Part shown: positions 57,291 to 64,000 of the stretch, in pieces | How positions within the stretch are numbered: the stretch's first letter is position 1 | How the letters are laid out: every line of letters begins with the position of its first letter | Assembly: GCA_016872725.1 (NCBI GenBank) | Contig: VGZC01000004.1 | Location: 109,203-173,202, forward strand | Reading direction: 5' to 3' | DNA: 64,000 bases | Source: Planctomycetota bacterium | GTDB lineage: Bacteria; Planctomycetota; Planctomycetia; Pirellulales; Pirellulaceae | Position numbers and translations under genes: made by a program | The notes under the pieces: generated by a model | Told to the model about the DNA's origin: nothing | The model's input: the letters and a program-made list of their open reading frames with translations, nothing else | Databases searched by the model: none

Positions 57291-59750
57291 ATGGGTCTCG
57301 CATCCGCACTCACCACGGCGCTCACGGGACTGACCGCCGCGGAAACCCAAATCGATGTTGTCGGCAACAACCTCGCCAACTCCCAAACGGTCGGATTCAA
57401 AGCCTCGACGACCGTCTTCTCGACCCAGTTCCTGCAAACACTCGGCCTCGGTTCCGCTCCCACGACGACGACGGGCGGAACCAATCCGCGTCAAACAGGG
57501 CTTGGCGTGCAGGTCGCCGAGGTCACTCCCGACTTCACGCAAGGTACGATCGAGATCAGTTCGAATCCGGCCGACCTGGCCGTTCAAGGCGACGGTTTCT
57601 TCATGGTCGAGGGCACGACGGGAGAAACGCTCTACACGCGCAACGGCATGTTCAAGACGAACTCGGAAAACCAACTCGTCACCGTCACGGGAAACCGGCT
57701 GCTCGGATTCGGTGTCGATGATCTGTTCACATTGCAAACGACCGAACTCACCTCGCTGACGATTCCGCTGGGGAGCACGTCGGTCGCGCAGGCCACCCAA
57801 AACGTGTATTTGCAGGGGACGATGACGCCGGTCGGCGACGTCGCCGACACGGCCGAGGTTCTCGAAAGCGCCGTGCTCGGCAACGCGGCCATTCCGCGTC
57901 CCGATACGGCGGCGGCCGAACTCACCGTGCCCAGCGGGCCGAGCACGGCCGCGACCACCAGTTCGATCATCGAGGGCGCGGGAGGAACGCATGCGCCGAG
58001 CGCGACATATCGCTACAAGTTCACGTTCGCCGATGACTCGGGTTCGGAAAGCGTCGCGTCGAGCGAGCTGACGGTCACGGTCCCTCTGGGCAACGGCCTT
58101 CCCGACGATTCGATCGTGCTGGGCAGCCTTCCCGATTCCTCCGCGTACGCGTTGCTGAACATCTACCGCACGACGAACGGAGGGAGCAACTACTTCTTGC
58201 TCGATACCGTGCCGACCGTTACGGGAGGCGGCGGCGCGGCGACGTACACCGACGACAACTCGATCGCCCTGTCGGCGACGGAATTGAACACCGATCTGCT
58301 GAACGGCAACTACAACTACCTCGTCACGTTCTACAAGGACGGCGAAGTGGAAAGCCGCCCGTCGCCGCTGATCGGCCCCAAGAGCGTCGTGAACGGCCGC
58401 ATCCGCATCACCGACCTTCCCACGCCTCCGGTACCCGGTCCGACCGATGACTTTCCGGCGTACAACAAGGTCCGGATCTACCGGAACACGGTCAGCGATT
58501 CCAGTTCGTTCTATCTCGTCACCGAATTGGATCCGGGGGATACGTTCACCGATCACACCCAGGACGATGAACTCACGACCAACGCCGCGCTCGACATGGA
58601 CGGCCCGAAGGCGAATCCCAACACGCTGTTGACCAACATCCTGGTTCGCGACGAATTGAGCTTCGAGCAGATCTTCACGGCGGGGACCCTTTCGTTCGCA
58701 GCGCGCAAGGGCGGGCGTGGCCTCACCGCGAAGGAGATGACCGTCACGTCGACCACAACGCTCCAGGAACTGATCGATTTCATGGAGGACGCGAGCGGAA
58801 TCCAGAAGCCGGCGGCCGACCCGCAGAACCCCATCCCCAGCTCGCTCAATACGATCGACGACTCGGGAGACGAACTCGCGCCGGGAGCCTCGGTGCTCGC
58901 GAGCGGCAAGATCCGCTTCGTGTCGAACAACGGCGTCGACAACGCGATGAGCATCGGGTTGTCGGCCCTGACGCTGACCGACGACGACGAGGAGATCACG
59001 AACCCGTCGCTCGGATTCGGTTCGGTCCAATCGGCCGTCGGGCAAAGCGCCGTCGCCGACTTTCTCGTGTACGACAGCCTCGGCACGGCGCTCAATGTCC
59101 GCGTCACGGCCGTCCTCGAGGAACGAACCGGCTCGGCGACCGTATACCGCTGGTTCGCCGACTCGCCGAACAACGACCCGCTCGTCGGCTCCGAAATCGC
59201 GATCGGCACGGGACTCGTCTCGTTCGACGGGGAAGGCAATTTCGTGAGCGCGACGAATTCGACCGTTTCGATCGACCGGCGGAACGTCCCGGCGGCATCG
59301 CCGCTGGAAATCGACCTCGATTTCAGCCAGATTTCGGGACTCGCCGAATCGTCGAGCTCGCTCGCCGCATCGCGTCAGGACGGATCGCCTCCGGGCACGC
59401 TGACGAGCTTCACGATCGGCGAGGACGGGATGATCCGCGGCGTGTTCGACAACGGCATCGCCCGGACGCTCGGTCAGGTCCGTCTCGCGCGGTTCACCAA
59501 TCCGTCGGGCCTCGAACAGCGCGGGCAGAACATGTACACGACCGGGGCCAACTCGGGGCTTCCCGTCGAAGGGAATCCGGGTGAGAACGGCCTTGGCTCG
59601 CTGATCGCGGGCGCCGTGGAGCTTTCGAACACCGACATCGGCCAGAACCTGATCGATCTCGTGCTCGCCACGACCCAGTACCGGGGCAACACGCGCGTCA
59701 TCACGACCGCGCAGCAACTCATCGAGGAACTCCTCAATCTGCGCCGATGA
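57291..59750 (+). CDS. flgE: Flagellar hook protein FlgE, with two extra surface modules
   Basis: The 819-residue protein begins MGLASALTTALTGLTAAETQIDVVGNNLANSQTVGFKAS and ends with the FlgE hallmark VLATTQYRGNTRVITTAQQLIEELLNLRR. Enteric FlgE has about 400 residues; the excess includes an insertion at about 233-428 made of two beta-rich, FnIII-like modules (first opening ATYRYKFTF, second NYNYLVTFY, both containing RIYR/NIYR-type strands), then the family's own domain. The modules would lie on the outer hook surface. flbD overlaps its stop by four bases. Confidence 0.93.
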   Translation: MGLASALTTALTGLTAAETQIDVVGNNLANSQTVGFKASTTVFSTQFLQTLGLGSAPTTTTGGTNPRQTGLGVQVAEVTPDFTQGTIEISSNPADLAVQGDGFFMVEGTTGETLYTRNGMFKTNSENQLVTVTGNRLLGFGVDDLFTLQTTELTSLTIPLGSTSVAQATQNVYLQGTMTPVGDVADTAEVLESAVLGNAAIPRPDTAAAELTVPSGPSTAATTSSIIEGAGGTHAPSATYRYKFTFADDSGSESVASSELTVTVPLGNGLPDDSIVLGSLPDSSAYALLNIYRTTNGGSNYFLLDTVPTVTGGGGAATYTDDNSIALSATELNTDLLNGNYNYLVTFYKDGEVESRPSPLIGPKSVVNGRIRITDLPTPPVPGPTDDFPAYNKVRIYRNTVSDSSSFYLVTELDPGDTFTDHTQDDELTTNAALDMDGPKANPNTLLTNILVRDELSFEQIFTAGTLSFAARKGGRGLTAKEMTVTSTTTLQELIDFMEDASGIQKPAADPQNPIPSSLNTIDDSGDELAPGASVLASGKIRFVSNNGVDNAMSIGLSALTLTDDDEEITNPSLGFGSVQSAVGQSAVADFLVYDSLGTALNVRVTAVLEERTGSATVYRWFADSPNNDPLVGSEIAIGTGLVSFDGEGNFVSATNSTVSIDRRNVPAASPLEIDLDFSQISGLAESSSSLAASRQDGSPPGTLTSFTIGEDGMIRGVFDNGIARTLGQVRLARFTNPSGLEQRGQNMYTTGANSGLPVEGNPGENGLGSLIAGAVELSNTDIGQNLIDLVLATTQYRGNTRVITTAQQLIEELLNLRR

Positions 59751-59974
59751 TCCGACTCACGCGACTTGACGGAGAGCCGTTCGTCCTGAACGCCGAATGG
59801 ATTCGGTACGTCGAGGCGCGTCCGGATACGTTCATCACGCTGACGACGGGCGAGCGGTTGGTGGTGCGCGAATCGATGGATGACGTGATGGAACGGGCCG
59901 TGCGGTACCAACAATCCAAGCACCTCATTCCGCTCCCTCCGTCGTCGCCGCGCGGCGGACAGGGCGCATCGTGA
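59747..59974 (+). CDS. flbD: FlbD-like small flagellar protein
   Basis: The 75-residue protein begins MIRLTRLDGEPFVLNAEWIRYVEARPDTFITLTTGERLVVRES, the standard FlbD/YlzI pattern. It overlaps the flgE stop (ATGA) and precedes motA, the typical location. Its biochemical role is not established; the C-terminus here is a short Pro/Ser/Arg-rich extension. Confidence 0.88.
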   Translation: MIRLTRLDGEPFVLNAEWIRYVEARPDTFITLTTGERLVVRESMDDVMERAVRYQQSKHLIPLPPSSPRGGQGAS

Positions 59975-59993
59975 CGGAACGCGGAGACCGGCC

Positions 59994-60764
59994 GTGGATA
60001 TCGCATCGTTGCTCGGAATCCTGCTCGCCTTCGGCTTGATCGCGTCCGCGATCGGCGCCGGATCCGCTCCGATCGCCGCGTTCATCGACGCCCCGTCGCT
60101 GCTCATTGTCTTCGGAGGCTGCGCGGGAGCCGTCCTGGTCTGCTTCCCTTTGCGCGCCGTCCTCTCCGTCCCCCGCGTCGGATGGAAGGTCTTTTGCAAT
60201 CGCGAGTCCGACTACGCCGCGCTCGTCGAACGGCTTGTCGAACTCGCGGAAGTCGCCCGACGGGACGGACTTCTCGCGCTCGAACAACGGATCTCGCGCC
60301 TGGAGAACCGGTTCATCCGCATCGGGCTCGAAATGGCCATCGACGGAGCGAGGCCCGACGTTGTGGAAAACGTACTGCGCACCGAAATGCAGGCCGCCGC
60401 GACCCGGCACCGCGAAGGAAAGAACCTGTTCGACCAGATGGGTAAGTTCGCGCCGGCCTACGGAATGATTGGAACACTCGTCGGACTCATCATGATGCTC
60501 AGCAACATGATCGACCCGACGAGCATCGGCCAGGGCATGGCCGTCGCGCTGATCACGACGCTCTACGGCGCCGTCGCGTCGAACGCCGTCTTCCTGCCCA
60601 TCGCCGAAAAACTCGCATTCCTCAACAAACAGGAATCGCTCGGGTACGAGATCATCGTGCGCGGCGTCCTCGATATTCAGTCGGGGGAAAACCCCCGGAT
60701 CATCCGCCGGAAACTCACGACGTTCCTTCCGCCGCGATCCCGTATCCGATGGAAGGCGGCGTGA
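59994..60764 (+). CDS. motA: Flagellar stator protein MotA
   Basis: The 256-residue protein starts at a GTG and has four membrane helices (about 4-21, 31-51, 147-168, 180-203) and a cytoplasmic loop that contains RFIRIGLEMAIDGARPDVVENVLRTEM. The core APAYGMIGTLVGLIMMLSNM and GMAVALITTLYGAV matches MotA. It forms the proton or sodium channel with MotB. motB starts immediately after its stop. Confidence 0.93.
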   Translation: MDIASLLGILLAFGLIASAIGAGSAPIAAFIDAPSLLIVFGGCAGAVLVCFPLRAVLSVPRVGWKVFCNRESDYAALVERLVELAEVARRDGLLALEQRISRLENRFIRIGLEMAIDGARPDVVENVLRTEMQAAATRHREGKNLFDQMGKFAPAYGMIGTLVGLIMMLSNMIDPTSIGQGMAVALITTLYGAVASNAVFLPIAEKLAFLNKQESLGYEIIVRGVLDIQSGENPRIIRRKLTTFLPPRSRIRWKAA

Positions 60765-60766
60765 CC

Positions 60767-61105
60767 ATGGCGTGGCCCGAAGAGGAACGCGAACCACCGG
60801 CTCCCGAGTGGATCCTCACGTTCGCCGACATGATGGCCCTGCTCCTCACCTTCTTCATCATGCTCGCGTCGCTCGGCGAAATCCAATCGCAGGACAAACT
60901 CGACGCGCTCACCGATTCGATCCACCGCCAATTCGGCCGCGGGGTGTTCCATCCGCCTTCCGGCCCCGCGCCGTGCCCGCCGCGCGACGCGGCCATCGCG
61001 GCGATGGCGACACGCGGCCGCCAATCGAAACGCGAAATCCTCCTCGACGGCGCTCGGCCGACCACCCAAAAACGATTGGACGGATCGCCCCCGCGTCCTA
61101 TGTAA
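60767..61105 (+). CDS. motB: MotB-like stator protein lacking the OmpA domain
   Basis: The 112-residue product (an ATG six codons earlier, at 60749, is also possible) has the MotB channel helix EWILTFADMMALLLTFFIML with the ion-binding Asp at D21 and the plug region, then DKLDALTDSIHRQFG and about 50 further residues ending RPM. MotB normally has about 250-300 residues, with a C-terminal OmpA-like domain that grips peptidoglycan. That domain is absent, and the 45 bases after the stop contain no continuation in any frame. The stator could be anchored by another protein, or the gene may be an inactive remnant. Confidence 0.85.
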   Translation: MAWPEEEREPPAPEWILTFADMMALLLTFFIMLASLGEIQSQDKLDALTDSIHRQFGRGVFHPPSGPAPCPPRDAAIAAMATRGRQSKREILLDGARPTTQKRLDGSPPRPM

Positions 61106-61116
61106 AGGATAGGACG
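61094..61116 (+). terminator. Hairpin overlapping the motB stop codon
   Basis: CGTCCTAT (61094-61101) pairs perfectly with ATAGGACG (61109-61116) over a seven-base loop; the motB TAA (61103-61105) is in the loop. There is no T-run after it, and fliL starts 34 bases downstream. It may be a processing or attenuation structure. Confidence 0.45.
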
Positions 61117-61150
61117 AGGAACCACTCCGTCCATTCGCACTCGAAGGACC

Positions 61151-61711
61151 ATGCCGATGTCGGAATCGGATAAAGGGGCCGCGACGGCGCACCCCACCAC
61201 ACCGAGGGGTTCGCTGTTCGGAAAGATCGTGATTTGCGGGTTTGTCGGCGCCGTGATCCTGACGGAATGCCTGCTCGCCTATTTCCTGATTCCGAGCGCC
61301 GACGAGGTCGCGAGGCGGGCCGAGGCCCGCATGACCGAGAAAATCCAAAAACACGTCAATGGCGAAGATGGAGAAAACGGCGAGGAACACGCGCTGGTCG
61401 AGCACGATTTGGGCGAGTACAGCATTACCTACCATCTGAGCGACTCGAACAAGTCGTATCGGATCGACTTCACGCTTTTCGGTGTGGTCACGCCCGACCA
61501 GGAGCAGGAACTGGCCGAGCGGTTCGAGCACGCCCAGCATCGGTTCCGCGACCAGGTGATCTTCGAAGTCCGCAATTCGGACGTAAATGACCTCTCGGAC
61601 CCCGGGTTGGGCTTGATCAAACGGCGGATTTTGGAGAAAAGTAACCGCCTCCTGGGCGCGACCGTCCTGCAGGGAGTCGTCTTCAGCGACTTCTCGTTCG
61701 TGGAACACTGA
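61151..61711 (+). CDS. fliL: Flagellar basal-body-associated protein FliL
   Basis: The 186-residue protein has a membrane helix (about 22-46), a periplasmic domain with YSITYHLSDSNKSYRIDFTLFG, and the FliL-type ending RDQVIFEVRNSDVNDL... ending SDFSFVEH. FliL helps stator units work under load. It follows the shortened MotB gene by 45 bases and precedes fliN. Confidence 0.9.
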   Translation: MPMSESDKGAATAHPTTPRGSLFGKIVICGFVGAVILTECLLAYFLIPSADEVARRAEARMTEKIQKHVNGEDGENGEEHALVEHDLGEYSITYHLSDSNKSYRIDFTLFGVVTPDQEQELAERFEHAQHRFRDQVIFEVRNSDVNDLSDPGLGLIKRRILEKSNRLLGATVLQGVVFSDFSFVEH

Positions 61712-61771
61712 CGTTCCCGATGGTCGAGCGGGCACGGGGCGCCGCGATGGCCACTTTGGGAACGGAAGCCC

Positions 61772-62368
61772 ATGTCCGACAGCGAAAAGATCGATCAGGA
61801 CGAGATCGAGGAACTGCTGCGCCAAGTCCAAGCCTCGTCGGGAGGGGGTGGCGGTTCGGGTTCCTCACCGCAAGCGGGCGGGGACGGCCCGCGCGCGTCG
61901 GCTCCGCCGATGGCCGGAGGCTCGACACCGCCGGGCCCTTCGGGTTTGGATCGGGCGGGCGGCGCGACGGGAACCCAGGTCGGGGACGACATCCAATTCC
62001 TGCTGAATCAGGCGGAACAGGCGATCCAGTCGGTCGACCGGCCCCGTCGCGGACCGACTCCCCCCGGGCTCGCGCCCTTCGCGCTCGACGATCTCGGCGC
62101 AAGTCCGCTCAGCGCCGAAAAAGCCACTTTGGAACTGCTCCGCGACGTCGAGCTCGACCTGAAGATCGAGCTTGGCCGCACGCACATGTGTCTGGAGGAC
62201 GTGCTCAAGCTGCGTCGCGGGGCGGTGGTTCCGTTGGACAAGCTGGCGGGTGACCCGGTCGACATCTTCGTCAACGGGCGGCTCATCGCGCGGGGCGAAG
62301 TCCTGGTGCTCAACGACAACTTCTGCGTTCGTGTCGCCGAGCTCGTCGCGGGCGAGGAAACCGAATAG
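61772..62368 (+). CDS. fliN: Flagellar motor switch protein FliN with FliM/FliY-like N-terminal motif
   Basis: The 198-residue protein has an N-terminal tag [14 protein letters not shown] (residues 7-20), close to the CheY-binding EIDALL motif of FliM and FliY, then a Gly/Pro/Ala-rich linker, a helix [14 protein letters not shown], and the C-terminal SpoA/FliN domain (about 110-192; [29 protein letters not shown]). No FliM-type middle domain is present. fliM is not between fliL and fliN, its usual place. The motif suggests that this FliN may receive the chemotaxis signal itself (inference). Confidence 0.9.
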   Translation: MSDSEKIDQDEIEELLRQVQASSGGGGGSGSSPQAGGDGPRASAPPMAGGSTPPGPSGLDRAGGATGTQVGDDIQFLLNQAEQAIQSVDRPRRGPTPPGLAPFALDDLGASPLSAEKATLELLRDVELDLKIELGRTHMCLEDVLKLRRGAVVPLDKLAGDPVDIFVNGRLIARGEVLVLNDNFCVRVAELVAGEETE

Positions 62369-62377
62369 GAGCCATCG

Positions 62378-63145
62378 ATGATCGCCGTGCATGGGAATCC
62401 GGGAATGCGGGCGGGCGTGGGCGACCGGCCCGGTCGGCGCGCGGCTCGGGGGTGGCAAGATCCGCGCGGGACCCCCTTGGTCCGTCGGGGATCCGAGTCC
62501 CTTCGCGTCCTGTTCGCGGTCGGCGTCGGATGCGTGGTGGGCGCGTGGACCGGGTCGCCCGCGCTGGGCGGCGACGCGCGCGGTTCGGTTTCGGCCGAGC
62601 GTCGCGAGTCGGGTTCGGACCGGATATCGGGAGCTCCGATCGAGACGCGCGTTCCGACCCGCGGCGCGATCCCCCTCGCCCGGCGATCGAACGGAGCCGA
62701 GCCGCGCGGCGGCGTCCGCCGCTCCCCGGGCGCGTCGGCCGGCGCGGTTGTCGGGAGTCTCGGCGCGGTCATCGGGCTCTTCCTTCTAGTGACATGGTTC
62801 TGTCACCGCGCCGCGCCGGCGTCGAAAGCCGTCCTTCCCGGCGAAGTGCTGCGCGTGCTTGGGCGCGCGCCGCTGGCCGGTCGGCATGTCCTGCAGCTCG
62901 TTCGCGTCGGCAACAAGCTCGTTCTCCTTTCCGCGTCCGGAGCGGCCGTGTCGGCGGTCGCGGAAATCACCGACCCCGACGAGGTCGAACGTCTGTGCGG
63001 AATCTGCGAGCGGCGCGCGCCGGGGAGCATCACGGCGTCGTTCCGCAACGCGCTGCGGCAATTCGGCGAGGAGCGGACGGCGCCGGGATTCCTGGGTGAC
63101 GAGCGTCGCGCCGAATCGAGGTTGGCGGCGAGCGGCGCCGACTGA
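62378..63145 (+). CDS. fliO: FliO-like flagellar export assembly protein
   Basis: The 255-residue protein has a hydrophobic segment (about 42-62, possibly a signal peptide), a Gly/Arg/Ser-rich stretch, a second membrane helix (about 122-142, [18 protein letters not shown]) and a C-terminal cytoplasmic domain with [22 protein letters not shown], the FliO core. FliO helps assemble the FliP ring. Position between fliN and fliP supports the call. Confidence 0.82.
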   Translation: MIAVHGNPGMRAGVGDRPGRRAARGWQDPRGTPLVRRGSESLRVLFAVGVGCVVGAWTGSPALGGDARGSVSAERRESGSDRISGAPIETRVPTRGAIPLARRSNGAEPRGGVRRSPGASAGAVVGSLGAVIGLFLLVTWFCHRAAPASKAVLPGEVLRVLGRAPLAGRHVLQLVRVGNKLVLLSASGAAVSAVAEITDPDEVERLCGICERRAPGSITASFRNALRQFGEERTAPGFLGDERRAESRLAASGAD

Positions 63146-63194
63146 TCGAATCGGATCGAGACGCGCGGGGACGCGCGGAAAGGCAGGTCCTCGA

Positions 63195-64000
63195 ATGGAA
63201 GCAACCCGAAACGGGCGAACGGATCGACGGAACGCCGTTCACGCCGCCTGGGTCCTCGCGGCGGCGGTCCTCGCCGCCCTGGTCGCGACGGAACCCGTTG
63301 CGGCCCAGCCCGCGACGCGGATCGCGAACGGCCTGCGCCCCGAAACCGGTTCGCAACCGAAGTCGGCCGCGCGGCCGGCCGCGGCCCCGCCCGCGCTGAA
63401 CCCGCCTCAAGGCCTCCTTCCGCAGCTCGTCGGAGACCCGGAGGCGTGGACGTCGCCCGGCGGACTCACCTCCGCCATGCGGATCGTCCTCCTGTTGACC
63501 GTGCTGAGCCTCGCGCCGGCCGTCCTGCTCATGACGACCTGTTTCGTCCGCATCATCGTCGTGCTCGGCCTCCTGCGCCAGGCGCTCGGCACCCAGCAGT
63601 TGCCGCCCAGCCAGGTCATGACGTCGCTCGCCCTCTTCCTGACGCTGCTCGTGATGACGCCGGTCTGGACCGACGTCTACCGGAACGCGATCGAGCCATA
63701 TACGCGCTCGGACGGCGCGATGCCGATCGAGGAACTTTGGCGTCAAGGCGTGCGCCCGGTTCGCGCGTTCATGAGCCGCCAGATCGAGGCGGTCGGCAAC
63801 AGCGACGACATCTGGCTCTTCCAGGACTATTTGCGGCCCGACGGCCCGACGCCTTCGAGCTACGACGAGGTGCCGTTGCAGGTGCTGCTGCCCGCGTACG
63901 TGCTGAGCGAGCTCAAGACGGCCTTCCTGATCGGGTTCCAGATCTACCTCCCGTTCCTCGTACTCGATGTGGTCATCGCCAGCGTGACGATCTCGATGGG
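63195..64000 (+). CDS. fliP: Flagellar export gate protein FliP (3' end outside window)
   Basis: The first 268 codons are present. A signal peptide (about 13-38) is followed by a Pro/Ala-rich region, then membrane helices with [31 protein letters not shown], a periplasmic loop and the hallmark [30 protein letters not shown]. FliP forms the export pore with FliQ and FliR. The frame is open to the last base; the remaining C-terminus lies outside the window. Confidence 0.95.
   Translation, partial: MEATRNGRTDRRNAVHAAWVLAAAVLAALVATEPVAAQPATRIANGLRPETGSQPKSAARPAAAPPALNPPQGLLPQLVGDPEAWTSPGGLTSAMRIVLLLTVLSLAPAVLLMTTCFVRIIVVLGLLRQALGTQQLPPSQVMTSLALFLTLLVMTPVWTDVYRNAIEPYTRSDGAMPIEELWRQGVRPVRAFMSRQIEAVGNSDDIWLFQDYLRPDGPTPSSYDEVPLQVLLPAYVLSELKTAFLIGFQIYLPFLVLDVVIASVTISM

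Noticed and set aside
60989..61150. Frameshifted remainder of motB
   Set aside because: All three frames after residue 80 were read by eye up to fliL. None continues with OmpA-like sequence, and only 45 bases separate the stop from fliL.

Overview
The window is a GC-rich, gene-dense bacterial chromosome segment that I read as coming from a flagellated member of the Planctomycetota. This is inferred from content, not from any search. The pointers are an archaeal/eukaryotic-type prolyl-tRNA synthetase, a DUF1573 protein beside a lipoprotein multihaem cytochrome, an FHA protein with a KKFFNRP tail, an ExbB/ExbD/ExbD locus next to giant TPR proteins, a degenerate hydrolase, and a flagellar cluster without fliM at its usual place. 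No tRNA, rRNA, CRISPR array, transposase or phage gene was recognised.

Layout. 1-10 kb: the Lys-rich tail of an unknown gene, yebC, then a minus-strand block with a four-haem lipoprotein, a DUF1573 protein, a translationally coupled pair for surface polysaccharide (lipid-linked sugar-phosphate transferase and Wzy/WaaL-like polymerase/ligase with TPRs), a DUF4416 protein and proS. 10-13.5 kb: a YhaM-like OB-HD exoribonuclease overlapping an RNase R gene, followed by two 85-bp hairpin repeats. 13.8-19 kb: a complete glycine cleavage operon (gcvT, gcvH, gcvPA, gcvPB) ending in a lipoyl/octanoyl transferase that would modify GcvH. 19-23.4 kb: an FHA protein whose last codons are repeated five times in tandem, an ECF sigma factor with its coupled zinc-finger anti-sigma factor, a small unknown protein and a TPR lipoprotein. 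23.5-29.7 kb: serC-serA, a BON protein and alaS. 29.8-36 kb (minus): two ExbD-like proteins, an ExbB-like channel, a secreted TPR protein and a 1066-residue TPR protein. 36.2-44.3 kb (plus): two membrane-anchored proteins with related modules, malate dehydrogenase, a hydrolase-fold protein lacking all three catalytic residues, and an 897-residue TPR protein.

44.4-64 kb is one long flagellar cluster: FlgN-like chaperone, soluble histidine kinase, NtrC-type sigma54 activator, then flgB, flgC, fliE, fliF, fliG, fliH, fliI, fliJ, a MotE-like gene, fliK, flgD, flgE, flbD, motA, motB, fliL, fliN, fliO and fliP (cut by the window end). A close match to a sigma54 promoter precedes flgB, and the preceding gene encodes an activator with the sigma54-contacting GAFTGA loop, so the kinase and regulator probably switch on the basal-body/hook operon. 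The oddest points are that MotB stops after the channel helix and plug region with no OmpA-like peptidoglycan-binding domain, that no fliM lies between fliL and fliN while FliN has a FliM/FliY-like N-terminal motif, and that the hook protein carries two extra modules.

Several genes are preceded by TTGACA-like and TAnAAT/TACAAC-like elements 16-18 bp apart, so ordinary sigma70-type promoters can be proposed. Short tandem repeats (6, 14, 15, 43 and 85 bp) are unusually frequent, mostly between genes or in flexible coding segments.
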